In this document: positions 1 to 7,269 of the stretch, piece after piece
How the letters are laid out: each line of letters starts with the position of its first letter
How positions within the stretch are numbered: position 1 is the stretch's first letter
Assembly (NCBI GenBank): GCA_007096045.1
Contig: SFAU01000114.1
Span: 1 to 42,416, forward strand
Direction of reading: 5' to 3'
Source: Microcystis novacekii Mn_MB_F_20050700_S1
GTDB taxonomy: Bacteria > Cyanobacteriota > Cyanobacteriia > Cyanobacteriales > Microcystaceae
Length of the DNA stretch: 42,416 bases
Made by a program: the position numbers and the translations under genes
The notes under the pieces: model-generated
What the model was told of the DNA's origin: nothing
Seen by the model: the letters and a program-made list of their open reading frames with translations, nothing else
Databases searched by the model: none

Positions 1-63
1 GCTCGACCCAATAAACGCTTGGGGAGAGAATACCTCTACTTTTTCAGAAGCAATTCTGTCTAA
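1..63 (+). pseudogene. TnpB C-terminal tail (IS200/IS605), partial
   Basis: The frame opens at base 1 and runs 20 codons to TAA at 61-63, ending LGREYLYFFRSNSV. It is followed after 26 bases by a hairpin of the kind that closes IS200/IS605 elements. By position and the linked right end this is probably the last residues of the RNA-guided TnpB nuclease encoded by such elements. The upstream part lies outside the window, so I cannot tell whether the gene is intact. The peptide is too short for a certain family call. Confidence 0.45.
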
Positions 64-325
64 GCAAGTAATCTCTGTGAACCAAGAATCCCCGTCTCTT
101 TAGAGCGGGGAGTGTCAATGCGTGGAGAGATTGAAAGTCGCGACAGTTAAGGGTCAATAGGATGCGATCAGCATTTCTAGCATAGTCCAGAACGATGAAA
201 TCTGGCTGACTCATCAGACCAGCTTGGTTAACTGTAATCACTTCATGTCCAGCCTGTTGCAGCAATTTCACTAACACTTTATCTTGAGCATCTTCATCAA
301 TAAGTAACTTTAGGCTCAATGTCAA
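44..325 (-). pseudogene. DUF5615 PIN-like toxin, 3' end replaced by IS element
   Basis: The N-terminal ~65 residues match the DUF5615 PIN-like family: KLLIDEDAQ at residue 6, the AGHEVITVN stretch, and LDYARNADRILLTLNCRDF, whose acidic residues are those of the PIN fold. Family members run to roughly 110-120 aa. Here similarity stops after FQSLHA, and the last ~23 codons are the antisense of the IS200/IS605 right end. The gene was therefore probably cut by the transposon, and the product is probably inactive. It starts 29 bases inside the DUF433 gene upstream, the usual antitoxin-toxin arrangement. Confidence 0.7.
84..118 (+). mobile_element. IS200/IS605 right-end hairpin
   Basis: CCCCG at 90-94 plus CTC at 96-98 pair with GAG at 103-105 plus CGGGG at 106-110, followed by AGTGTCAA. 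This is the usual form of IS200/IS605 right ends in cyanobacteria, where the hairpin is recognised by TnpA and the same sequence forms the 3' part of the TnpB guide RNA. The boundary with host DNA is inferred at about 118, because the DUF5615-like protein on the other strand loses family similarity there. Confidence 0.6.
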
Positions 326-596
326 CTCCTCTGACTTCTAAGTAACGACGTTCTGCGTCTGCTTCTTCTTGCAACAGTTTTTCATGAGTTTCGCAGTATT
401 CAATTGCTTCAAGAACAGCGGCTAAGGGTAATTCTTTGCTGTCGGCGACTTCTTCGGGAGTCATTTCGTTGACAATCATATCTGACCAAACAGTGAAAGC
501 TGTCAGTTTTCTCCCTTTGATGTATAGTTGTTGTCGCCAGGAATGAGGACGTTTCTCTAAATACTGCCATTGGGTTTTCGCTACGTTGGTAGTCAT
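297..596 (-). CDS. DUF433 family antitoxin-like protein
   Basis: This is a 99-aa protein with the DUF433 core, a small helix-turn-helix found as the partner of DUF5615 toxins. The segment YIKGRKLTAFTVWSDMIVNE followed by MTPEEVADSKELPLAAVLEA (about residues 26-66) is the diagnostic part: a strand, then the helices that read as a DNA-binding unit. The acidic C-terminal region (KLLQEEADAERRYLE) would bind the toxin. It overlaps the downstream DUF5615 gene by 29 bases, which implies translational coupling. Its toxin partner is truncated, so this may now be an orphan antitoxin. Confidence 0.7.
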   Translation of the reverse strand: MTTNVAKTQWQYLEKRPHSWRQQLYIKGRKLTAFTVWSDMIVNEMTPEEVADSKELPLAAVLEAIEYCETHEKLLQEEADAERRYLEVRGVDIEPKVTY

Positions 597-848
597 GCTG
601 ATGCCTTGATCAAAGCTGGTATCCCTAGTTTATCAGCTAGTTGGAGCTTAATCGGTTTAGGGCGGAAGGCAAGGGATAGTTAGGGAAAGAAATATAAAGA
701 TTTATAAAATTGTAACTTTTAATACAGTTATGGGGGGGGGAGTGTGTATGCTTCTGCTATCTCCCATTGGTGTTGGGTTGGGCTGTTGCTTGACTTGGCT
801 GCGAAGGAGGCGATCATATTTCTAATCAAAATCCCCAGACAAAATAAA

Positions 849-1499
849 ATGATGAAAAACAACACACTTAATCCCGTAAAACTGGCTAGTATAGCAATTG
901 TATCAAGTTGCTTGGTTTTATGTAGTGGAAACCAAGCAAGTGCCTTTAAGTTTAATTTTTCTTCTACCTGCGATGTGGAATATGATTTTGTTGCAGGAAA
1001 ATGGAATAAGTGTGTAGTAGGTGCTAAAGGAAAAGTTGAAATTACAGACGAGCAGCTAGATATTCTTACCCTGCTTAAAAATATAATCATAAAACCACTC
1101 AAGAAATTTTTGCCCAAGCTGGGACTTGAAGGACTTTTTACATCGTATTCAGATACATCAGGAGACTTTGACATTACTACATTTACTGATATTGAAGGTA
1201 TTCAAAGCCTATTATTAACCCCTACTTTTCCTATCAATGTTCCTGGAGAATATGGAAATATAAACTTCACTTATGAGTCCACTGCCTTTGCAACTCCTGA
1301 AGATCAATTTGTAGGTTTTAGTATTATTGCTGAAGGCACTACTGGATCTGAAGAACAATTATCTGAAGTTAAGTGTGTCCCCGAACCCTCTACCATACTC
1401 AGCCTCCTCTCCCTCGGTACTCTCGGCGCAGCTTCAACCCTCAAGCGCAAACTAAAATCCTCCCAATCCACCGAAAAAGAAACCACAAAAGTAGGCTAA
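849..1499 (+). CDS. PEP-CTERM sorted exported protein
   Basis: The protein is 217 aa from ATG 849. That start is preferred because the longer upstream reading frame adds non-signal sequence. A signal peptide spans about residues 9-29 (LASIAIVSSCLVLCSG, with ASA just before the mature part). The C-terminus has the PEP-CTERM pattern: VPEPSTILSLLSLG, a short hydrophobic helix, and a basic tail (KRKLKSS). Such proteins are exported and processed at the PEP motif by exosortase, usually ending at the surface or in extracellular matrix. The middle is low in recognisable features and I cannot name a function. A rho-independent terminator follows directly. Confidence 0.75.
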   Translation: MMKNNTLNPVKLASIAIVSSCLVLCSGNQASAFKFNFSSTCDVEYDFVAGKWNKCVVGAKGKVEITDEQLDILTLLKNIIIKPLKKFLPKLGLEGLFTSYSDTSGDFDITTFTDIEGIQSLLLTPTFPINVPGEYGNINFTYESTAFATPEDQFVGFSIIAEGTTGSEEQLSEVKCVPEPSTILSLLSLGTLGAASTLKRKLKSSQSTEKETTKVG

Positions 1500-1521
1500 A
1501 TTGCTTCTAAAAATACCATAA

Positions 1522-1561
1522 ATGCCCCTTCATTCAGTCAGTTGAGAAGGGGTATTTTTTT
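1522..1561 (+). terminator. Terminator after PEP-CTERM gene
   Basis: GCCCCTT pairs with AAGGGGT around the loop CATTCAGTCAGTTGAG and is followed by a run of eight T. It closes the PEP-CTERM gene. A near copy of the hairpin occurs at 2486-2527. Confidence 0.75.
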
Positions 1562-1692
1562 TGTCCATGTTTCTATTTATTAATTTTTGTGATTTAATGG
1601 CAACTTTTACATCAATATCGTCAAATTCAGTGAGTATTGTGATTTTGTGCTACAATGGAGGTCTGTCAAAAGTAAAAAAACAATCAATTACC

Positions 1693-1941
1693 ATGAATAG
1701 CAAGACAGAAATCACTATTCAAGTTCCTTTAGAAATTGCTAGATATTACGCTAAAATCAACCCCAATGACCGAGCAAATATAGAAAATAAATTAACTAAA
1801 ACTATTCAATTAGAATTAGAAAAATATCGTCAAAAAGCAGCAGCCAGATTATCAAAAATTATGGATAGAGCTAGTGATGAAGCAGAAGCTAACGGATTAA
1901 ATCCAGACATTTTAGCGTCTATCTTAGAACAAGATGAATAA
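1693..1941 (+). CDS. Antitoxin partner of a PIN toxin
   Basis: This is an 82-aa protein from ATG 1693 (MNSKTEITIQVPLEIARYYA). That start is chosen over an upstream in-frame start because the preceding residues are low-complexity and AT-rich. A ribbon-like strand (EITIQVPLEIA) is followed by a long charged helix, KLTKTIQLELEKYRQKAAAR, which suits a small DNA-binding and toxin-wrapping antitoxin. Its end overlaps the ATG of the PIN-domain gene by 8 bases, the classic antitoxin-first operon. The family is not firmly recognised; the call rests on size and context. Confidence 0.6.
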   Translation: MNSKTEITIQVPLEIARYYAKINPNDRANIENKLTKTIQLELEKYRQKAAARLSKIMDRASDEAEANGLNPDILASILEQDE

Positions 1942-2353
1942 ACCCCGATTTGTTTTTGATGCTAATGTAATTGTTAGTGCTTTTTTATTTAAAAATAGTT
2001 CACCTCGTTTGGCGTTAGAAACTGCTAAGAATCAGGGCATAATTATCCTTTCTGAGACGGTTATTGATGAACTTAGTAACGTTTTATCTCGTTCTAAATT
2101 TGACCGCTATTTAGCTAAATCAATTCGCCAAGAGCTATTAGAAACATTAGTAGAAGCATCTTTATTAGTGCAACCGTCAGAATCTATCGATGAATGTCGA
2201 GATGCCAAGGATAATAAATATCTAGAGTTAGCGATTAGTGGTCATGCTGAATCTATTATTACAGGGGATGAAGATTTGCTAGTCTTGAACCCATTTAGAA
2301 ACATTAAAATCATCACTGTGTTAGAATTTTTGGATACTGATTCCGTCAGTTAA
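1934..2353 (+). CDS. PIN-domain toxin (COG1569-like)
   Basis: This is a 139-aa PIN-domain ribonuclease. The first acidic residue sits in FVFDANVIVSAFL (residues 7-19), followed by LSETVIDELSNVLSR with a conserved Glu. The third acid group is DAKDNKYLELAISGHAESI, and the last is TGDEDLLVL. All four acidic positions of the PIN active site are therefore present. PIN toxins of this group (often annotated as putative toxin-antitoxin toxin component) cleave RNA. The start codon lies inside the antitoxin stop region (8-base overlap), so the pair is co-translated. The gene looks intact. Confidence 0.8.
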   Translation: MNKPRFVFDANVIVSAFLFKNSSPRLALETAKNQGIIILSETVIDELSNVLSRSKFDRYLAKSIRQELLETLVEASLLVQPSESIDECRDAKDNKYLELAISGHAESIITGDEDLLVLNPFRNIKIITVLEFLDTDSVS

Positions 2354-2402
2354 TGGGGTTTATTTTTTTGCCCACTTTCCTTGCTACACTGAGATTAAGA
2401 CA

Positions 2403-2485
2403 TAACTCAAGGCCTATCTGAACGAGTCGGAGAAGCCTTTACAGCACTCTTAGAAGTTAAAGACTCATCAGCATTAAATCAACAA
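2403..2485 (+). other. Possible remnant of a small gene
   Basis: An open frame reading LSERVGEAFTALLEVKDSSA, without a convincing start, runs into the terminator-like hairpin that follows. It looks like coding composition but is too short to identify. The rest of 2354-2590 holds only that hairpin and an AT-rich promoter-like stretch (TATAAT at about 2551). Confidence 0.25.
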
Positions 2486-2527
2486 ATACCCCCTTCATTC
2501 AGTCAATTGAGGGGGTTTATTTTTTTA
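2486..2527 (+). terminator. Terminator-like hairpin, second copy
   Basis: ACCCCC (2488-2493) pairs with GGGGGT (2511-2516) around TTCATTCAGTCAATTGA and is followed by a T-rich run. The loop is almost identical to that of the hairpin at 1522, so the two are related copies. Confidence 0.6.
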
Positions 2528-2590
2528 TATCTCTTTTTTGGCAATAGATGCTATAATGAAAGGCCACTCTTTAAGATTGCTTGATCGATC

Positions 2591-2827
2591 GTGGACTTTG
2601 AGATTATCAGCGATATTACGAATATCGAGATTATTGCCACAGGAACGGGAATTCGTAATCGGGAACGGTTGCAAAAACAGTATGGCAAAGGTAAATGGAG
2701 AAAATTAAAGGGCATAGCCCAAGTTCAGCTTCCCAATGGTATAGTAAGGTTAGCTGAAGTCCATTGGTACGAAGCTCATGGCATCGGCAAAAAAGAATTT
2801 AAGCTCAAGTTACCGTTTCTAGATTGA
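2591..2827 (+). CDS. Small conserved cyanobacterial hypothetical protein
   Basis: A 78-aa protein with a GTG start (no in-frame ATG nearby). It begins MDFEIISDITNIEIIATGTG, then has RLQKQYGKGKWRKLKGIAQV and ends EVHWYEAHGIGKKEFKLK. I recognise this as a small protein seen widely in filamentous and unicellular cyanobacteria, often next to the same kind of partner found here, but I know of no assigned function. It is two bases from the next ATG, so the two genes are translationally coupled. Toxin-antitoxin behaviour is possible from size and pairing but is not shown by any motif. Confidence 0.6.
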   Translation: MDFEIISDITNIEIIATGTGIRNRERLQKQYGKGKWRKLKGIAQVQLPNGIVRLAEVHWYEAHGIGKKEFKLKLPFLD

Positions 2828-2829
2828 CC

Positions 2830-3069
2830 ATGAAAATAGAGTCATCTCCAACAAATAAGTTCGCAGTTTGTCTCAATAATGAAGGCTATGAAGCTTCACT
2901 AGAAGTTGGCAAAATATACCGCGTTATCCCTGATGAGACAGCAGAAATAAACAGTCTAATTCGGGTTATTGATGAAAGTGGTGAAGATTATGCTTTTTCT
3001 GTGAATCGGTTTCATGCTATTGAGTTACCAAAGCCAATAGAAGAAGCTTTATTATCAGTTGCTAACTAA
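2830..3069 (+). CDS. Small conserved hypothetical, paired with upstream gene
   Basis: A 79-aa protein from ATG 2830 (MKIESSPTNKFAVCLNNEGY). A TTG six bases earlier would overlap the previous stop and is less likely. The sequence alternates beta-type stretches: SLEVGKIYRVIPDETAE, then LIRVIDESGEDYAFSVNRF. This suggests a small all-beta fold of the kind often seen in short cyanobacterial proteins of unknown role. It starts two bases after the stop of the preceding small gene and probably shares its mRNA. No catalytic motif is visible. Confidence 0.6.
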   Translation: MKIESSPTNKFAVCLNNEGYEASLEVGKIYRVIPDETAEINSLIRVIDESGEDYAFSVNRFHAIELPKPIEEALLSVAN

Positions 3070-3196
3070 AACCCTCCCAATCCACTGAAAAAGAAACCAC
3101 TCTTGAGTTATTTTCTATTATAAGCTCCTGACTCCTGACTCTCAGGACAATTTTTGATTTTTGCCATAAGTCTAATCTAAAAATCCGGGTTTTTCT

Positions 3197-3817
3197 TTAA
3201 GCTCTAGCACGAAAAATTTGATTAGCAGTGAGGTTTAACTCTGGAAAAACTCCTGAAATAAGACGTTGCTCCTGTTTAAATAAATTACCTTGATATTCTC
3301 CATCGATTAATTGATAGATAGAAATGGTGGGTTCTTTGGGGCTGCCGATATATCGGGCCGAACCTTTAGCTAAATAATCGATAATCCAATATTCGGCAAT
3401 TCCTAATTGTTCGTAGTCGTCGAATTTTTTCAGATAATCATCTCGCCAATTGGAACTGACAATTTCAATAATTAATTTAGCTGATGTTGCCAAAGAAATT
3501 GAGGAAGCGGTTTCCCAATAGGGATCATTAACTAGATTTTCTCTGTCTAAGACAATAATATCGGGTAGATAACCCGTATGGGGGCGAAGGGGTTTTACTG
3601 CGGCAGTATTGGGGATAAAATAGGGCAATTGCTGCCGATTTATCTCTAAGAATAGGGTTCCAGAAACAAATCCGCCAATTTCTTCGTGTTTTCCGATCGG
3701 TCGCATCATGGCCAATAATTTTCCTGCGATTAATTCGTATTGTTGTCCATCATCGGGATATTGATTGATATAGTCATCAAAAGTCAACAATTGGGGGATA
3801 GTTTGGGTTGTGGTCAT
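3197..3817 (-). CDS. Uma2 family (DUF820) endonuclease-like protein
   Basis: This 206-aa protein has the Uma2/DUF820 restriction-endonuclease-like fold, very abundant in cyanobacteria. After LTFDDYINQYPDDGQQYELI come PDIIVLDRENL (catalytic Asp at the PD motif, about residue 95) and LIIEIVSSNWRDDYLKKFDD (Glu, then the Lys of the E-x-K-like motif), then YEQLGIAEYWIIDY. These acidic and basic residues are those expected for a PD-(D/E)XK nuclease. Its biological role is unknown; the family is often linked to mobile DNA. Two further members lie at 20.1 and 27.8 kb. Confidence 0.8.
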   Translation of the reverse strand: MTTTQTIPQLLTFDDYINQYPDDGQQYELIAGKLLAMMRPIGKHEEIGGFVSGTLFLEINRQQLPYFIPNTAAVKPLRPHTGYLPDIIVLDRENLVNDPYWETASSISLATSAKLIIEIVSSNWRDDYLKKFDDYEQLGIAEYWIIDYLAKGSARYIGSPKEPTISIYQLIDGEYQGNLFKQEQRLISGVFPELNLTANQIFRARA

Positions 3818-3865
3818 AGCAGTTAGGGTAAATAAGAGAGATGATTTTTCTAGATTCTAACTCGA

Positions 3866-5392
3866 TTAACGACGTTGCCACCAAGTCAATCCGGCTAGGG
3901 TAAATCCTACTAATGGCATCACTACCATCCCTATCCAAAAAATAGCGTTAGCTTGCAGGGGATTTAAATTGATTCTTCTATTTTCTGGTTCCTTAGCTCG
4001 GATAGATAAGGTGGCTGTTTCACCACTGGCTAACCACTGCACGGAATTTAAAAATATATCTCCGTTTAACTGTTGTTCAAATAGTCCATCGCTGGCAAAG
4101 CTGGCATTACCAATCACGATTAATTTACCTTTTTTTCCCGTCAGAGCAACTCCTAAATCAAAGGGGCCAGCTAAATCTTTTTCAGGGTTAAACTGGAGAT
4201 TCTGGTCATTTAAATCACTCTCAGCCCACATTTTATCATTAGTAATCATTAAAGATACGGCTTCAATTCCTTCGATGGGAACGGTAGCGATGGGACGAGC
4301 AAAGGGAAAGATAGAAATACCGTTGGCAAAATCGCGAGTAATGGGATGATTGCCGTAATTGGTAATAATGGGACTAGCCGGACCTAAACCGATGATTTCC
4401 CCGGCACCGGAAGCATCAATAATAATCCGATTATCCAGTTTCACACCCCAAGGGGTTAATAAGGGTTCTAATCCGGTTTCGGTTTGGGGGTCAATCAGTA
4501 ATAAAATTTTGCCCCCTTGCTCAAGATAGTTTTTTAAAGCAGTGACTTCCTGGGGAAATATTTTTCTTTTGGGACTGGCAATAATAATGACATCGGCATT
4601 ATTGGGAATGGTGGAACGTTCCACTAGATTAAGTGGTTCTACTTGATAACCTTTTGCTTCTAAACTATTGACTGCTTGCACTAATCCACCTTGAGGTTCT
4701 TTGATGGCATTTTCTCCATGACCTTGCAGAAAATAAGCGGTTAAAGTGCGATTGGTTTTAGCGGTTTCGATGGCATTACTCAGTTTCGCTTCGGTGAGAC
4801 TTTCCTCTTCACTAATAGTTTTTAGGGGTTGTTTTTTGTCACCGTACTGTAGATAGACTCTAGACAGATTATCATCAGCTAGTTTTTTAAATTCCTGGAC
4901 AATATTGGGTTTTTTCTCCGGGTTAACTATCTCGTACTGAAATTGGGGATTTTTGCGTTGATAATTGGCTAAAAGTTCCTGTTCGTTGGCACTGATTCCC
5001 CGGGTTGAAAAAATCCAGACTTTGACGGGTTTTGACAGATTGGTTAATAGTCTTTCGGTTTGGGGGGATAAACTAAAGATTTGGTTTTCGGTTAAATCAA
5101 CTCGATAGGGATAACGGAGAGCGAGAAAGTTAATTAAACCGATAACACTGAGGACAATAATAGTAGTAATGAGGGTTTGAGTGCCGGTGCGGGTACTTCT
5201 TTTTTGCCAAAAGTCTTTCTGAGTGATTACTGATAACAACAGCCACCCTAGAAACAGAATAGCCCCGGCAATTAATAACCCCAGAGAGAGGGATGACCAT
5301 TGACCGGAGATTAACCCCACGGTTAGACCAGCACTACCCAGAAAGAGGGCGGGTATATAGAGAAATTTACTGTATTTTTGCCAGGATATCAT
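3866..5392 (-). CDS. GldG-like auxiliary ABC transporter protein
   Basis: A 508-aa protein of the Gld/YEATS-like ABC auxiliary family (GldG, ABC_transp_aux domain). Two N-terminal membrane helices (about residues 12-55) and a third near 92-112 precede the large extracytoplasmic domain that starts YRVDLTENQIFSLSPQT. That domain resembles the DUF4350/GATase-like ABC_transp_aux fold, with VIIIASPKRKIFPQEV and KILLLIDPQT. One C-terminal helix (about 480-505) ends in TWWQRR. In gliding Bacteroidetes GldG works with GldA and GldF; in cyanobacteria the substrate is not established. It is the last gene of a three-gene operon, two bases after the permease. Confidence 0.8.
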   Translation of the reverse strand: MISWQKYSKFLYIPALFLGSAGLTVGLISGQWSSLSLGLLIAGAILFLGWLLLSVITQKDFWQKRSTRTGTQTLITTIIVLSVIGLINFLALRYPYRVDLTENQIFSLSPQTERLLTNLSKPVKVWIFSTRGISANEQELLANYQRKNPQFQYEIVNPEKKPNIVQEFKKLADDNLSRVYLQYGDKKQPLKTISEEESLTEAKLSNAIETAKTNRTLTAYFLQGHGENAIKEPQGGLVQAVNSLEAKGYQVEPLNLVERSTIPNNADVIIIASPKRKIFPQEVTALKNYLEQGGKILLLIDPQTETGLEPLLTPWGVKLDNRIIIDASGAGEIIGLGPASPIITNYGNHPITRDFANGISIFPFARPIATVPIEGIEAVSLMITNDKMWAESDLNDQNLQFNPEKDLAGPFDLGVALTGKKGKLIVIGNASFASDGLFEQQLNGDIFLNSVQWLASGETATLSIRAKEPENRRINLNPLQANAIFWIGMVVMPLVGFTLAGLTWWQRR

Positions 5393-5394
5393 AG

Positions 5395-6225
5395 TTAGTT
5401 TCTTTGATAACGGTCCGCTTCGATCGCTTGAGTAGTTAGGAAGATTCCCAGCAGAATATAACTGAGGAGGATGACTAAACTACTACTGTCAAAAATTCCC
5501 CGCACGAAATTGTTAAAGGGTTGATACCAAGATAGATGGGAGAGCAATTCTTTCAGGAAAAATCCGATCTGTTCTCCCACTTCTCCCCCAATGCGATCTC
5601 GAAAGAAGGTTTCGGCATTGTTAGCAATTACATCCAGTATCCAGATAAATAAGATGGTGATAAAGGTGATGATGTAAGCAAGGATAGAACTATTGGTGAG
5701 GGAAGAAATAAACATCCCGATGGCTAGGATAGCCGCTGCTAGTAAAATTAATCCTAGATGAGCTAGTAAAATACTGGCTATATTCACCCGGGGAACTGCG
5801 GCACTAAAAACCACTATTTCATAAATCCAAAAGGGGGTAATCATCACGGTAAAAAAGGCCAGCACTCCCAATAATTTACCGATGGCTATACTCCAATTAG
5901 TCAGGGGGGAAGTAGCTAAAAGTTCTAGGGTTCCCTGTTTTTTTTCCTCTGCGTATAATCCCATAGACAGGGCTGGCAAAATTACCAACAATAAAGAGGA
6001 TAAAATAATACCGATGAAAGTGGTCATAAATTCAGACACCGTATCTCTGGCCACCAGAAATCCCGATTGTTCTTGGATACCAATATCGAGAATAATGCCG
6101 TAGAGAAGGGAGTTAAAGAAAAATCCCGCTACTAACCAAAATATACCCATAATGATATAGGCATTAGCTGCGGTAAAATAGCTTTGAAATTCCTTGCGAA
6201 AAATCGCCCAGATATTATTGATCAT
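5395..6225 (-). CDS. ABC-2 type permease (GldF-like)
   Basis: A 276-aa integral membrane protein with six hydrophobic segments. After an N-terminal amphipathic stretch (IWAIFRKEFQSYFTAANAYI), typical of ABC-2 permeases, it has EEKKQGTLELLATSPLTNW, the cytoplasmic coupling loop diagnostic of the family. It forms the membrane channel with the ATPase encoded just upstream (11-base overlap) and the GldG-like protein downstream. The export substrate is unknown. Confidence 0.85.
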   Translation of the reverse strand: MINNIWAIFRKEFQSYFTAANAYIIMGIFWLVAGFFFNSLLYGIILDIGIQEQSGFLVARDTVSEFMTTFIGIILSSLLLVILPALSMGLYAEEKKQGTLELLATSPLTNWSIAIGKLLGVLAFFTVMITPFWIYEIVVFSAAVPRVNIASILLAHLGLILLAAAILAIGMFISSLTNSSILAYIITFITILFIWILDVIANNAETFFRDRIGGEVGEQIGFFLKELLSHLSWYQPFNNFVRGIFDSSSLVILLSYILLGIFLTTQAIEADRYQRN

Positions 6226-7156
6226 GCCTCTCCTCTTGCTGGTTACTTTCCCCGCTGCCGATTACTTCCAGAAAGATGTCTTCTAGGGTTTTACGGGTGC
6301 GACGCATTTCTAATAGGTTATAACCATTGTTGACAACTATTCTAGCAAGTTCTGCCCCTAGGTTTGTCCCCGCTTGACCAACAATTTTGAGCAGGTTATC
6401 GCCGACTTTTGCTGCTTGTTCGACTTGGGGCATTTGTTGCAGGATTTCTAACAGGGAATCCCTATCACCTTCGATCTCAATTTCATAACTGGAACCAGCA
6501 GGGGTAGCGGTAGTAATATTATTGGCTACGATGCGACCCCGATTAATAATTGTCGCTCGATCGCAGGTAATACTCACTTCTGGTAAAATATGAGTGGAGA
6601 GAATAATTGTATGTTCTCCCGCTAAACTTTTAATCAGATTTCTTACCTCGATAATCTGTTTCGGATCCAATCCTACTGTCGGTTCATCTAAAATAATTAC
6701 CGGTGGATCGTGTACGATCGCTTGGGCAATTCCCACACGCTGTTTATAACCTTTAGACAACTTGCGGATAATAACTTTTCTTTTTTCTAGTAACTGACAT
6801 TTGCTTAAAACTAAATCTACCCGCGCTTTTCTATCCCCCGATGAGATACCTTTGATGCGTGCGACAAAATCCAGAAAACTTTCCACGGTCATCTCTGGAT
6901 ACAAGGGGGGATTTTCAGGAAGATAACCAATGCGACGACGCACTTCTAAGGATTGTTGATGCACATCGTATCCCGCTATCCTTGCTGTTCCTGTTGTGGC
7001 AGGAATATAACCCGATAAAATCCTCATAGTCGTGGTTTTTCCGGCTCCATTCGGTCCCAAGAAACCGAGTATTTCTCCTTTTTCTACGGTAAAATCCACG
7101 TCACTAATTGCCGTGGTCGAACCATAAATTTTACTCAGATGTTCCACTTCAATCAT
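6215..7156 (-). CDS. ABC transporter ATP-binding protein (GldA-like)
   Basis: A 313-aa ATPase, first gene of the exporter operon. Walker A is GPNGAGKTT (residues ~34-42), the signature LSKGYKQRVG is near 134, Walker B VIILDEP follows, and the switch His lies in STHILPE. The C-terminal ~80 residues after the ATPase core form the extra regulatory domain seen in ABC-2 exporter ATPases. It overlaps the permease by 11 bases. Together the three genes (ATPase, permease, GldG-like) encode a complete membrane complex of unknown substrate. Confidence 0.88.
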   Translation of the reverse strand: MIEVEHLSKIYGSTTAISDVDFTVEKGEILGFLGPNGAGKTTTMRILSGYIPATTGTARIAGYDVHQQSLEVRRRIGYLPENPPLYPEMTVESFLDFVARIKGISSGDRKARVDLVLSKCQLLEKRKVIIRKLSKGYKQRVGIAQAIVHDPPVIILDEPTVGLDPKQIIEVRNLIKSLAGEHTIILSTHILPEVSITCDRATIINRGRIVANNITTATPAGSSYEIEIEGDRDSLLEILQQMPQVEQAAKVGDNLLKIVGQAGTNLGAELARIVVNNGYNLLEMRRTRKTLEDIFLEVIGSGESNQQEERHDQ

Positions 7157-7269
7157 AAGCTTTATCAGTCACCAGTTATCAGTTATCGGATGGGAGTTAT
7201 CAGATGGGAGTTTTCAGTCTGTTAAGTGACCAGTTCGGGGCTTTCTTTTCACTGATTACTGATTACTAC
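7157..7269. repeat. Short AGTTATCAG-type repeats
   Basis: The gap between the exporter ATPase and glycerate kinase consists of degenerate repeats. GATGGGAGTT occurs twice 16 bases apart (about 7180 and 7196), and CAGTTATCAGTTATC and ACTGATTACTGATTACT form further short direct repeats. Such AGTTATCAG tracts are a familiar spacer in Microcystis and related genomes. The last three codons of the kinase (SYQ) are read from this repeat. I see no promoter with confidence. Confidence 0.6.

Noticed and set aside
728-1174. 148-aa minus-strand ORF over the PEP-CTERM gene
   Set aside because: Antisense shadow of a gene with a clear signal peptide and PEP-CTERM end; it has no recognisable domain.
2545-2590. 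GATGCTATAATGAAxGG shared with 34480-34497 as an IS left-end copy
   Set aside because: Only about 16 bases match, centred on a TATAAT box, so chance or promoter convergence is as likely.
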